Numbered from the stretch's first letter, positions 52,801 to 61,416 are shown. The stretch: DNA of 64,000 nt from Sinorhizobium mexicanum (GCF_013488225.1 NZ_CP041241.1:372001-436000); one strand, 5' to 3'. Numbers and translations are program-made. Notes: generated from the letters alone by a model not told the origin.

Positions 52801-53880
52801 TCAGGCCTTGAGGCCGCCCGTCGTCGCGTCACCACTGCCAAGCCGCAAGGTACTTTGGCTATCAAAAAAGTGGACATCCGCGGAAGCGAAGGCGAGGTCG
52901 ATCCGGTCGCCGGGTGCGAGGCTGACGCGCTCGCGAAGCAACATCGCCAGCTGCGTTCCGCCAAGCTCCACCAGAAGATGTGTCTCGTCGCCGGTCGGCT
53001 CCACGATCAGCACCTTGGCGGAAGGGCCGGTAGCGGCGATCTGCAGCCTGTTGGGCCTTATTCCCGCGACGGCCGGTCCTCTGTGACCCAGATTGGCGGC
53101 AGGGATGACGATGCCGCCGGAAGCTCGGAACGTGCCGTCGACGATCTCACCTTTGATGAAATTCATCGAAGGGCTGCCGATGAAGCTCGCGACGAAAAGA
53201 TTGCGGGGATTGTCGAAAAGCTCAAGCGGCGTGCCGATCTGCTCGACATTGCCGTCGCGCATCACGACGATGCGGTCGGCCATCGTCATCGCTTCGATCT
53301 GGTCGTGCGTCACATAGATGCTGGTGGTGCGCAGGCGTTGGTGCAGGCCTTTGATCTCGGCGCGCATCTGCACCCTGAGCTTGGCGTCGAGATTTGAGAG
53401 GGGCTCGTCGAACAGGAAGACCTCCGGCCGGCGGACGATCGCGCGCCCCATGGCGACGCGCTGGCGCTGGCCGCCCGACAGCTGGCCCGGATAGCGGTCG
53501 AGCAGACCCTCCAGACCGAGCATCGTAGCCGCTTCGCCGACCTTCTTCTTCTGCTCGTCCTTGGGAAGCCGGGCAAGGCGCAGGGCGAAGGCCATGTTCT
53601 CGGCAACGGTCATATGCGGGTAGAGCGCATAGTTCTGGAAGACCATCGATATGTTGCGGTCCTTCGGAGCGACCTCGTTGACGATATCCCCGCCGATCAC
53701 GACCGCTCCGTCGGAGATTTCCTCAAGTCCGGCGATCATGCGCAGAAGCGTGGACTTGCCGCAGCCGGAGGGCCCTACCAGCGCGACGAATTCACCGTCG
53801 GCGATCTCGGCCGAGATACCGTGGACGATTTCCAGCGCACCATAGCGTTTGACCACATTCCTGATTTCGACGCTCGCCAT
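52801..53880 (-). CDS. Sugar ABC transporter ATPase (UgpC/MalK family)
   Basis: A 359-residue ATPase: Walker A GPSGCGKST, signature LSGGQRQRVAMGRA, Walker B VFLFDEPLSNLDA, H-loop YVTHDQIEAMTMAD, then a C-terminal MOI/TOBE regulatory domain (residues about 240-345, with GIRPNRLQI). It powers the two permeases encoded upstream in the operon. Its start is one base after the GH172 stop codon, so it is the last gene of the unit. Confidence 0.92.
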   Translation of the reverse strand: MASVEIRNVVKRYGALEIVHGISAEIADGEFVALVGPSGCGKSTLLRMIAGLEEISDGAVVIGGDIVNEVAPKDRNISMVFQNYALYPHMTVAENMAFALRLARLPKDEQKKKVGEAATMLGLEGLLDRYPGQLSGGQRQRVAMGRAIVRRPEVFLFDEPLSNLDAKLRVQMRAEIKGLHQRLRTTSIYVTHDQIEAMTMADRIVVMRDGNVEQIGTPLELFDNPRNLFVASFIGSPSMNFIKGEIVDGTFRASGGIVIPAANLGHRGPAVAGIRPNRLQIAATGPSAKVLIVEPTGDETHLLVELGGTQLAMLLRERVSLAPGDRIDLAFASADVHFFDSQSTLRLGSGDATTGGLKA

Positions 53881-53881
53881 C

Positions 53882-55078
53882 TCAGCCTCTCGCTTTCTTC
53901 ATTGCCGCTTCCATATTGTGGAACGGGCGGCGATAGGTCGGCACCCGGTCCGCGACATCGGGGAGCTTGCCGAAGGGCTTGTGCGGCTCCGCCTGGTACC
54001 AGAAGGCGACGGAGGAGATATCGTCGGCGCGGCGGTTGGCGTGACCGTGCTCGATCGTCACCCGGATGCTCTTGTGGAAGATTGCCGGATCCTCGATATG
54101 CCAGCGGTAGAGCGTCACCGGCTCGGTCCAGTTGGGGCCGCCGGCCGCGATGATGCCGTGATAGGGCGCGCTATACTCCTGCGTCGGACACCAGGCGGTG
54201 TTGAAATAGTCTTCCGTGCCCGTGCCGTGCAGGGTCGGCGGCCAGGCGTCATTGGCGCCTGGTTCAGACTCCGGCCGCGGTTCTATCAACGCCGCTTTCG
54301 CACCGATGCGCGGATCGGGTTTGCGAACCGTATCGGGCACCGACAATCCCTGTTCGCCGTCGATGAAGATCATGTCGTCGCCTTCGCCGTACCAATCCCA
54401 GATTTCGGAACGACGGCGTGAGTAGACGCTGTAGAGGACGCCGACGTAATGGCCGCGTCCCTCCGCTTCGAGGATCGTGTAGTTCGGCCGGCCGTCGATG
54501 TTCTCGCCGCCGAAGAGGAACTGTTCGTTGGTCAGCCCGGCTTCGCTCATGCCCTCTGGTCGGGCTTGGCGGTACTGGGCGTGGAAACGGCCCATGTCCT
54601 CCTCGAGGACATCGTGAAGCTCGAGGTCGATATAGTAGTAGAAGAGAAGATCGTGTTCGGCCTCGTTGGTGACAGTGAATTTCATGTGCGAGCCGAAGGG
54701 CATCGGCAAGTAGCAGTTGAAGGCCTTGCCGTCCTCAGGGCTCGCCTGCATCGGCAGGCTGGCATAGTTGGCGGTGCGGGCGTGGCCCATTCCGAAGAAG
54801 TCGCCAATGGGCGCCTCGACGCTCGGCTCCGTCTCCCCGTCCCAATAGGCCCTGAGCACGATCTTGCGCAGGAAATCCTCGCTCTCGCACGCGAGCGTCG
54901 CCCAAATATGGGTGACGATGCCGGCGCCTTCGTATTCGCCGATCACCACCGTCTTGCCGGGCTCGATATGCAGCCTGTCGTCATTGCCGCCGGTGCGGTC
55001 GTAGCTGGAGAAGCGGCGCGTTTTCGCGTTGCGCAGCTTCGCAAGACCGCGAAGGGGCGAGAGGCCGGCATTGGTCAT
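53882..55078 (-). CDS. GH172 (DUF2961) glycoside hydrolase
   Basis: A 398-residue jelly-roll protein of the DUF2961 family, now glycoside hydrolase family 172. Members cleave alpha-D-fructofuranosides (difructose dianhydride type) or D-arabinofuranosides. Conserved blocks are SYDRTGGNDDRLHIEPG, WDGETEPSVEAPIGDFFGMG, GEGDDMIFIDGE and the acidic LHGTGTEDYFNTAWC; acidic residues of the last two are candidate catalytic groups. No signal peptide is seen, so it acts in the cytoplasm on imported sugar. It lies between permease and ATPase genes of a binding-protein transporter, which fits uptake followed by hydrolysis. Confidence 0.85.
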   Translation of the reverse strand: MTNAGLSPLRGLAKLRNAKTRRFSSYDRTGGNDDRLHIEPGKTVVIGEYEGAGIVTHIWATLACESEDFLRKIVLRAYWDGETEPSVEAPIGDFFGMGHARTANYASLPMQASPEDGKAFNCYLPMPFGSHMKFTVTNEAEHDLLFYYYIDLELHDVLEEDMGRFHAQYRQARPEGMSEAGLTNEQFLFGGENIDGRPNYTILEAEGRGHYVGVLYSVYSRRRSEIWDWYGEGDDMIFIDGEQGLSVPDTVRKPDPRIGAKAALIEPRPESEPGANDAWPPTLHGTGTEDYFNTAWCPTQEYSAPYHGIIAAGGPNWTEPVTLYRWHIEDPAIFHKSIRVTIEHGHANRRADDISSVAFWYQAEPHKPFGKLPDVADRVPTYRRPFHNMEAAMKKARG

Positions 55079-55111
55079 TCGAATGTCTCCTGTGCAAATT
55101 GCTGTCGCGGC

Positions 55112-55960
55112 TCACTTCAGTCCGCTGGTCTTGAGGGAATCCATGATCTGCCTCTGGAAGATCACAAAGAGGACGAGGGTCGGGATGGCGACGATCGTGG
55201 AAGCGGCCATCATGTAGTTCCAGGATGCGGAATATTGGCTCTTGAAGTTCGCAATCCCCAGCTGGACGACCCAGAGATTGGGGTCGGAGGTGATGGTGAG
55301 CGGCCACAGGAAGGAATTCCAGTTGGCCAGGAAAAACAGGATCGCCAGTGCCGACATGATGGGACGGCTGAGGGGGAGAATGACGCTCCAGTAGATCCGC
55401 CAGTAACCCGCGCCGTCGATGCGCGCGGCCTCCTCGATCTCCTTCGGCAGCGACAGATAGTACTGTCTGAGAAGGAAGATGCCAAAGGCATTGAAAATCG
55501 CCGGGATGATCAGCCCCGCGTAGGAATTGAGCATGCCCATCGCTTTGACGATGACGAATAGCGGCACGATGATCACCGGTAGCGAGACGAGGAACGTCGA
55601 GAAAATCGAGAGAAACAGCACCTCGCGGCCGGGAAATCTCAGCCGCGCCAGCGCATAGCCGGCCATGGTGTGGAAGAAGAGCGCCACGATCGTCACCGTA
55701 GCCGACACGAGGAAGCTGTTGACCATGTAGCGGATGAATGGAACACCGGTCAGCACATAGATGAAATTGTCGAGGGTCGGCGACTGCGGGATGAGGTTCG
55801 ACGAGAACGACTCCGTCGCCGGCTTGAAGGCGATCGACACCATCCAGAGGAGCGGAAACAGCGTCATGACGGCGAGGATGGCCGTCACTACCATCCAGAG
55901 GCCACGCACCAGAGTAACTTGAGACTGGGAGAAATAGGGCTGGGGGCGCTTACTGCTCAT
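55112..55960 (-). CDS. Sugar ABC transporter permease (MalG type)
   Basis: A 282-residue inner-membrane protein with six helices. The ATPase-contact EAA loop is EEAARIDGAGYWRIYWSVIL. It pairs with the MalF-type permease encoded just upstream; the two genes overlap by 11 bp. Substrate should follow the neighbouring GH172 enzyme, i.e. a furanoside oligosaccharide, by inference. Confidence 0.92.
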   Translation of the reverse strand: MSSKRPQPYFSQSQVTLVRGLWMVVTAILAVMTLFPLLWMVSIAFKPATESFSSNLIPQSPTLDNFIYVLTGVPFIRYMVNSFLVSATVTIVALFFHTMAGYALARLRFPGREVLFLSIFSTFLVSLPVIIVPLFVIVKAMGMLNSYAGLIIPAIFNAFGIFLLRQYYLSLPKEIEEAARIDGAGYWRIYWSVILPLSRPIMSALAILFFLANWNSFLWPLTITSDPNLWVVQLGIANFKSQYSASWNYMMAASTIVAIPTLVLFVIFQRQIMDSLKTSGLK

Positions 55961-56894
55961 GATGGAAACGTCCCCCTCGCGTCAAGGCAAAGAACACCGC
56001 CGTCACGATCATGAGCGCCACGACCAGGATGGAGGCCATGGCCGCCGCGTAGCCGAAGGCGCCGAAGCCGAAAGCCTGCTGGTAGATGTAGACGATCAGC
56101 ACCGACGTGGCGTTGGCAGGCCCGCCCTTGGTCATGACGTAGATGATGTCGAAGGCCTGTGCCCCGGCAACGGCCGCGACCATCGAGACCATGATCACGA
56201 AAAAGCTCGTGGGTTTGAGAAGTGGCAGGGTGATGAACCGGAAGCGGGCGATGGGCCCGGCCCCGTCGATCATCGCGGCTTCATAATATTGGCGGGGGAT
56301 GTCTTGCAGACCGCCCAGGAAGATCAGCATGTAGAACCCCATCAGGAACCAGACGCTGACCAGGACAATGGTGATGAGCGCGAAGTTCGGATCGCCAAGG
56401 AAAGAGAAACCCCCGATGCCGAGTGCGGCGGTCAGCTTGCTGATCACGCCGATCTTGTCGACCACCATGAATTGCCAGACGAGCGCGACGACGACGAGGC
56501 TGACCATATGCGGTGCAAAGAACATCGAACGCATGACAGCGTTGAAGCGATCGGTGCGCTGGACGAGCAGGGCAAGACCCAGGCCGCATACGTAGAGCAT
56601 CGGAACCAGCATGACCGCGTAGAGCGCGGTGACCTTCGCTCCCTTCCAGAATAGGGGGTCGTTCCACATGCGCAGGTAATTCCTGGCGCCGACGAAGGAA
56701 TAACCGCCGAAGCCGTTCACCTCGTAGACACTAAGCACGAGGGATAGCGCCATCGGCACGCCGAGAAAGACGAGCAGCCCCAGCGCATCGGGCAACACGA
56801 ACAGATAGCCCGCGATCCACTCGCGGTGCTTGGCGGAAAAATGGGTCCGGCCGGCGTGCCTGCGCCGCGCGGCCGTTTCGGCAATCGTTGTCAT
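55950..56894 (-). CDS. Sugar ABC transporter permease (MalF type)
   Basis: A 314-residue inner-membrane protein with six helices. The EAA loop is YEAAMIDGAGPIARFRFITL. The ATG at 56894 (MTTIAETAARRR) is chosen; the frame extends upstream to 56927 without a better ribosome-binding site. It is 57 bp after the binding-protein gene. Confidence 0.9.
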   Translation of the reverse strand: MTTIAETAARRRHAGRTHFSAKHREWIAGYLFVLPDALGLLVFLGVPMALSLVLSVYEVNGFGGYSFVGARNYLRMWNDPLFWKGAKVTALYAVMLVPMLYVCGLGLALLVQRTDRFNAVMRSMFFAPHMVSLVVVALVWQFMVVDKIGVISKLTAALGIGGFSFLGDPNFALITIVLVSVWFLMGFYMLIFLGGLQDIPRQYYEAAMIDGAGPIARFRFITLPLLKPTSFFVIMVSMVAAVAGAQAFDIIYVMTKGGPANATSVLIVYIYQQAFGFGAFGYAAAMASILVVALMIVTAVFFALTRGGRFHHEQ

Positions 56895-56951
56895 GGCGTC
56901 ATGTCCAGCTTGCTGGGGCGGCCGCATCGGATGCGGCCGCCGGTTTGGCCG

Positions 56952-58307
56952 TCAAAGGAGCGGCGCACCCTGGTAGCTCGAAAGGAACGCGTCGAGCTGC
57001 TGGGAGGCGGCCGTCGCGGTGGCTTGCGGATCGGCGCCGCCCAGTTGCGTCTGCTGGATCGCGTCGGAGATGATCTTGTAGACCTCCGGCGGCACGCGCG
57101 GCTCCGCCCGGGTACCGGGGTGGATCTCCTTGGCGAACGTGCCGATCATGCCTGTTGAGAAGGCTTCGCCGCCCGCCTTCAGCGCGCTGTTGCGCGGCGG
57201 CATGTCGGATTTCCCCTTGGTGCACCAGGTGGCGACCCTGTCGATCGAACCCTGATCCATGGAGGCGAGGGCCCAGGCACAGAATTCGCCCGCAGCGTCG
57301 GAATTGCGGCCCTTGGCATTGGCGACGAATGCCCATCCGCCACCGACGGTCACATATTTGCCGTTCGGCGGCGTGGGCAGTGGGAAGACGCCATACGGGA
57401 AATCCTTGGCATTGCTCTGAAGCTGCGAAATGCCCCAGATGCCGACGTTCTGCATGGCGACATAGCCGGATGCGAGGTTGGCGATGGTGTCATGTCCACC
57501 TGCACCCATGATCTGGCGCGGCGCCACGCCGCTGTTGATCGCATCCTGCCAGAATTTGAGCGCCTGCACCGTTGCCGGCGAATCGAAGCTGCTCTTGCCC
57601 TCCGGCGTCTGGAAGTCGCCGCCGCCCTGCCAGAGGAAGGGATACCATGTGAAGTTCTGGTAATATCCCGGCTGGGTCTCGAACATCACCCCGAAGCGCT
57701 CGGGTGTCGTGAGCTTCTTGGCGACCTCGAGCAACTCCTCCCATGTCTTGGGAACGTCGTTCTCGTTGAGACCAGCCTCCTCGAAAGCCTTGACCGAATA
57801 ATACATGGCCATCGGCTCGACCTCCATCGGGATGCCGAAGATCTTGCCGTCCACCATACGGTTGGCGATGACGCTTCCGGGAAAGTCCGCCTTGGCGGTG
57901 TCATCGATGAAGGGGGTCAGGTCCTTGAGGACGCCGCCATTGTAGTACCGCAGGAAGTCGCCCGGCGAGATGATAAAGATGTCGGGCCCTTCGCCGGAGG
58001 CAAAGGCGGTGGCCAGTTTCGGACCAGTGATATACTCGGAGTTCGGAATGAACTCGAGTTCGATCTTCTGCGAGTGGCTGTCGTTCCAGTCCGCGACCGT
58101 CTTTTCGAACCACGCGACCTGGCTCGCCACCGGCCCGCCCGGCGCATAGAACTGCCAGAATTTCAGCGGCGTTTCCTGTGCCCGCACCGCCAGGCGGTTG
58201 ATGTAGGGAAATCCGCCGAGGCCGACCACGCCGCCGGCCACCGCCGCGCCGCCCTTGAGCAGCCCACGGCGCGTCAGTGTCCGAAAAGCCTTCTTATTGT
58301 CACTCAT
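56952..58307 (-). CDS. Sugar-binding periplasmic protein with Tat signal
   Basis: A 451-residue extracellular family 1 solute-binding protein. The N-terminus carries a twin-arginine signal (LTRRGLLKGGAAVAGG), so it is exported folded through Tat, which is less common for sugar-binding proteins. The mature part has LKFWQFYAPGGPVASQVAWF and GEGPDIFIISPGDFLRYYNG. It precedes the two permeases and should decide the transporter's specificity. Confidence 0.9.
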   Translation of the reverse strand: MSDNKKAFRTLTRRGLLKGGAAVAGGVVGLGGFPYINRLAVRAQETPLKFWQFYAPGGPVASQVAWFEKTVADWNDSHSQKIELEFIPNSEYITGPKLATAFASGEGPDIFIISPGDFLRYYNGGVLKDLTPFIDDTAKADFPGSVIANRMVDGKIFGIPMEVEPMAMYYSVKAFEEAGLNENDVPKTWEELLEVAKKLTTPERFGVMFETQPGYYQNFTWYPFLWQGGGDFQTPEGKSSFDSPATVQALKFWQDAINSGVAPRQIMGAGGHDTIANLASGYVAMQNVGIWGISQLQSNAKDFPYGVFPLPTPPNGKYVTVGGGWAFVANAKGRNSDAAGEFCAWALASMDQGSIDRVATWCTKGKSDMPPRNSALKAGGEAFSTGMIGTFAKEIHPGTRAEPRVPPEVYKIISDAIQQTQLGGADPQATATAASQQLDAFLSSYQGAPLL

Positions 58308-58366
58308 TTACTTCCTCCCGGGTTTGCTAATGACACCCCCGGTCCTCTTCCGGGGGCGGCTCCGCC

Positions 58367-59371
58367 TCACGCCGTGTCGAAGGCGTGAAGGATGCAGGGG
58401 ACCACCTCCGAGCGAGGCGGCCCAGAATACTCGCCCGACAACCGCTCGAGCAGCATGGCGGTTGCTCTATGGGCAAGCAGCGAAGGGGTGTTGCCGACAC
58501 GCGCGATCCGCGGCCGCACATATTCCAGCTGTGGCTGGTCGCCGAAAACGGCAATCGCAACGTCTTCCGGAATGCGAATGCCGCGATCATGGAGTTCGGC
58601 GATCGCGCCCGCCGCCATGAGATAATTGCCGAAGAAGATGACTGAAGGCAGGCAGTCGCCATGGGTCTCCACCAGCCAGCCCACGGCTTCCTGTCCCGAC
58701 GGGCTGAGATAAGTGCCCTCGCGCCGCAGCTCGGCGATTGGTTCCACACCGTGATCGCGAAGCCCCTGCTCGAAACCGGCCGCCCTTGCCATGGCCTCGG
58801 CAAAGAAGGACGGGCCCGTGACATGTGCGACGCGCCTGTGGCCTTTCTTGGCGAGGTAAGCGCCCATCTGGTAGCCGCCGCTGAAATCGTCGATCTTGAC
58901 GCTGTCGACCGCAGCGTTGGGCAGGTCACCGATGAAGACGGTGGGAATGTCTATGCCGATCAATGTGTCGTGCATGCCATGCAGGGCAAAATCGCCGACG
59001 ATCAATCCATCGATCCGGCGGTTGCGTATCTGTTTCAGATATTGGTGGCTGTGTTCCTGAGAGTGACCGCCCGGAACGTCGGTGTTGAAGATCAAAAGAT
59101 CCAGCCCCGTCGCCTCGAGATCGGATTGCGCGGCTCTCACGAGTTCCGGATAGAAAGGGTTGCGGATATCCGGGATCAGCATTGCCACCAGGTTGGTTCG
59201 CCCCGTGCGCAGGCTCTGGGCCTGAGGGTTCGGCACGTAACCCAGCTCGGCTATGGCCGCCTCCACTCTTCGACGCATTTCGGCCGACACGCGGTCCGCG
59301 TGGTTCAATACGTGCGAGACCGTAGTGAGAGATACGCCAGCTCGCTTTGCAACTTTCGCAATCGTCGTCAT
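58367..59371 (-). CDS. LacI-family repressor of the GH172 transport operon
   Basis: A 334-residue regulator: LacI helix-turn-helix in residues 1-55 (TTIAKVAKRAGVSLTTVSHV; hinge GYVPNPQAQSLRTGR) and a periplasmic-binding-like sensor domain (LVAMLIPDIRNPFYPELVRA). It is the first gene of the same-direction unit, 59 bp before the binding-protein gene. The start at 59371 has the canonical LacI N-terminus. A 34-bp palindrome 27 bp upstream is its probable operator, so the unit is likely autoregulated. Confidence 0.9.
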   Translation of the reverse strand: MTTIAKVAKRAGVSLTTVSHVLNHADRVSAEMRRRVEAAIAELGYVPNPQAQSLRTGRTNLVAMLIPDIRNPFYPELVRAAQSDLEATGLDLLIFNTDVPGGHSQEHSHQYLKQIRNRRIDGLIVGDFALHGMHDTLIGIDIPTVFIGDLPNAAVDSVKIDDFSGGYQMGAYLAKKGHRRVAHVTGPSFFAEAMARAAGFEQGLRDHGVEPIAELRREGTYLSPSGQEAVGWLVETHGDCLPSVIFFGNYLMAAGAIAELHDRGIRIPEDVAIAVFGDQPQLEYVRPRIARVGNTPSLLAHRATAMLLERLSGEYSGPPRSEVVPCILHAFDTA

Positions 59372-59391
59372 GCACATTGAATAAGCGATCA

Positions 59392-59432
59392 CAAATCGTT
59401 TTGCAAATCGTTTTGCAAAACGATTTGCAAAA
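59392..59432. promoter_or_regulatory. Overlapping LacI operators (34-bp perfect palindrome)
   Basis: TTTTGCAAATCG (59399-59410), the self-complementary TTTTGCAAAA (59411-59420) and CGATTTGCAAAA (59421-59432) form a perfect 34-bp palindrome. CAAATCGTTTTG is also directly repeated at 59392 and 59404. This gives two overlapping LacI-type sites, each of the AAnCGnTT half-site kind, upstream of the regulator gene. Confidence 0.75.
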
Positions 59433-59460
59433 TCCGAAGTGCGTGGATGTGGCTAATCAG

Positions 59461-59685
59461 CGAGCGCCAGATGACGCGTCGTTGAGTTCCGACGTGAAGG
59501 AGAGGACCCGCCGGGCGGTGGAGTTCGTCGCGGTGGCGACATCATCATCGTCACGCACGAGGAGCGCGGCTGGTTCGATCCCCTCAGTGACGCGAAGGCG
59601 ACGTGTTCGCGCTCGTGAAGCGCCTCGATCAAGGCGGTTTCCTTGATGCCGCCGGCAAGGGTTGCGGGTCTCGTGGGATTTGACT
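59461..59685 (+). pseudogene. DUF3991/TOPRIM-type protein remnant with frameshifts
   Basis: Three successive frames give SSDVKERTRRAVEFV, then RRGGDIIIVTHEERGWFDPL with SDAK, then GDVFALVKRLDQGGFLDAAG to a TGA at 59683-59685. The D-V-K-x-STRRAVKYR, GWFDPLSDAKGDVFxL order is what I associate with DUF3991-TOPRIM proteins of plasmids and conjugative elements. At least two frameshifts and loss of the rest make it a dead relic. Confidence 0.5.
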
Positions 59686-59732
59686 GCAGTGCAGCAGGCG
59701 CATAGCTGCATTGCACAATTTTTGTTTTCCAA

Positions 59733-59751
59733 ATGATCAAAAAACGATCAT
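59733..59751. promoter_or_regulatory. ATGATC-n7-GATCAT inverted repeat
   Basis: A perfect 6-bp inverted repeat (59733-59738 and 59746-59751) around AAAAAAC, just upstream of the candidate small RNA. It may be a regulator binding site at its promoter; no good -35/-10 pair could be assigned. Confidence 0.35.
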
Positions 59752-59754
59752 AAC

Positions 59755-59876
59755 GCACTCAGCTGATGCACATGGCGGTTTTCCTCCCAGTGCCGCCGCA
59801 ACAGCTGTTCCCCTCTGGAGGTTTTAATTACCTTCACACCTTACGGGCCGCGGTTTCCGCTGGCCCATTTTTTTTG
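59755..59876 (+). ncRNA. Candidate CU-rich small RNA (~120 nt, alpha-r14-like?)
   Basis: A stretch without credible coding potential contains two exposed anti-Shine-Dalgarno motifs, TTTTCCTCCCAGT near 59776 and TTCCCCTCTGGAGG near 59808, and ends in a strong Rho-independent terminator (59845-59875). This layout is typical of rhizobial trans-acting small RNAs that pair with ribosome-binding sites, such as the alpha-r14 family. The 5' end is estimated. The family assignment is from memory of its general features. Confidence 0.45.
59845..59875 (+). terminator. Rho-independent terminator of the candidate small RNA
   Basis: GGGCCGCGG (59845-59853), a TTT loop and CCGCTGGCCC (59857-59866, one bulged base) are followed by A and eight T residues (59868-59875). 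No protein gene on this strand ends nearby. Confidence 0.8.
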
Positions 59877-60164
59877 CTCCGCTCAGACTCAGGAATTCCT
59901 CATTCCGTCCGCGGGACCGTCGCTCCAGGCGCGCAAAGTCAGGTCTCCTCTCCTCGTCGAAAGCACGAGGGTGAGAAAGGGAATGGGCTCGGTTGTAGAT
60001 CGGTCCGCCTGTTGCCGCTGGCGCTCAAGCGCGCTCTCGCGGCCACTCGTCCTTCGCAGGGCTCTGGCCCCGCTCGTCCTTACCGGCAGCGATGCTCGAG
60101 TGCAGTTGCACCAGTCCGACCGCTCCGCGGTCCGGAAGGTGTTTTCGGAAATGAACGAATTTCT

Positions 60165-60197
60165 CCGCCGCCGGCCATCACTGGCGGCGGTTTGTTT
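60165..60197 (+). terminator. Second orphan Rho-independent terminator
   Basis: CCGCCGCC (60165-60172) and GGCGGCGG (60183-60190) form a perfect 8-bp stem followed by TTTGTTT. No recognisable gene ends upstream in 59880-60160, so it may close another small transcript; the rest of the 59877-60332 stretch has nothing I can name. Confidence 0.6.
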
Positions 60198-60332
60198 CCA
60201 TCACCCGCAGAACGAACTCGCAGCCCGTGCCCATCCTACGCGATTTGCAGGGCGATCCTGACCCTGTCTTACGGTGTCGCGGTCAAATCGATCCGTGATG
60301 AGCCGAGCGTGCCGGAAACCTGATCTCGCCGA

Positions 60333-60635
60333 TCATCGCTTGCGGACGAACTCGGTACGCAGGACCAAGCCCTTGATCGCGTCATGGCGGCAGTCGATCT
60401 CCTCCGGATTGTCGGTGAGCCGGATCGACCTGATGACAGTCCCCTGTTTGAGCGTCTGGCCGGCGCCCTTCACCTTCAGGTCCTTGATCAGGACGACGGA
60501 ATCTCCGTCTGCCAGAACATTGCCGGATGCGTCGCGGACCTCCGCAGCTTTCGCAGCCTCCGCGGCGATTTCCGAAGCCGGTCGCCATTCGCCGGTCACC
60601 TCGTCGTAGACGTAGTCGTCGTTTTGGTCGCTCAT
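60333..60635 (-). CDS. YjdM/PhnA-like small protein
   Basis: A 100-residue protein with the PhnA C-terminal domain: VYDEVTGEWRPASE, DGDSVVLIKDLKVKGAGQTL and QGTVIRSIRLTDNPEEIDCR. The N-terminal zinc-ribbon of E. coli YjdM is absent. Despite the old name alkylphosphonate utilisation protein, these proteins are not shown to act on phosphonates, and it is 42 kb from the phn operon. AGGGC precedes the ATG at 60635; upstream in-frame ATGs lack the family's start. Confidence 0.82.
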   Translation of the reverse strand: MSDQNDDYVYDEVTGEWRPASEIAAEAAKAAEVRDASGNVLADGDSVVLIKDLKVKGAGQTLKQGTVIRSIRLTDNPEEIDCRHDAIKGLVLRTEFVRKR

Positions 60636-60872
60636 ATCTGCCCTGTCGCTCGTGTGTTGATCAATTGCTTCGGATGCCGTCATGCAATCAGCATGGATGG
60701 CTAAACCCATTTGCGCCCTCTATCCCGGATGGGTCATGAAATCAAATCGCGCCCAGCGTAGCGGAACCGGCGGACAATTGCGGCAGCTACGGAGAGCTCC
60801 CATTCATCGGCTTCTATGTGCCGATCTCAGCGTTCTGTTGATTTGTTACGGTCGTTACATTAATACTGAACA

Positions 60873-61415
60873 ATGACCTCCTCATCCTGGCTCCTCATGA
60901 CCTACAAAGTCCCGTCCGAACCGGCCGCCAAGCGCATCGCGCTGTGGCGCCGCTTAAAAGGCATGGGCGCCGTTTATCTGCAGAACGGGGTTTGTCTGCT
61001 GCCGAAGACGGACGATCACGTCCGCCGTCTGAAGATACTGGAAAACGACGTCTCCGAAATGGGCGGCGAAGCGGTGATCCTCGAGACGGTGGCGCTTGAT
61101 CGTGCGCAGGAAGACAAGGTCGTCAGCCGGTTCACCGCGGACCGCGACGAGCAGTACCGCGAGTTTCTGGGACGCTGCGCGGATTTCGAGAAAGAGATCG
61201 CCAAGGAGATTGCGATCGATAAATTCACCTATGCCGAACTCGAGGAAGAAGACACCGACCTGAAGAAGCTGCAGGGCTGGCTGGAGAAGATCCGCAAGCT
61301 CGACTTCTACGGCGCCCCTCTCGCCGAAGAGGCCGCTGCGCGCCTGCGTGTCTGCGAGGAACTCCTGGACAGCTATGCCCAACGAGTTTTCGCCGCCCAC
61401 GACGAGAACCGATGA
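60873..61415 (+). CDS. ChrB N-terminal-domain protein
   Basis: A 180-residue protein starting MTSSSWLLMTYKVPSEPAAK, with ALWRRLKGMGAVYLQNGVCL, the ChrB N-terminal domain. Full-length ChrB is a chromate-responsive regulator of chrA; here the C-terminal rhodanese-like part is missing and the tail is helical (EKEIAKEIAIDKFTYAELEE). The next gene, two bases on, is an MFS transporter instead of chrA, so this pair may respond to another stress. Confidence 0.75.
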   Translation: MTSSSWLLMTYKVPSEPAAKRIALWRRLKGMGAVYLQNGVCLLPKTDDHVRRLKILENDVSEMGGEAVILETVALDRAQEDKVVSRFTADRDEQYREFLGRCADFEKEIAKEIAIDKFTYAELEEEDTDLKKLQGWLEKIRKLDFYGAPLAEEAAARLRVCEELLDSYAQRVFAAHDENR

Positions 61416-61416
61416 G

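Noticed and set aside
60333..60635. Reading the PhnA-like gene as phosphonoacetate hydrolase or part of the phn operon
   Set aside because: It has the small YjdM-type domain, not the alkaline-phosphatase-like hydrolase fold, and is far from the phn genes.
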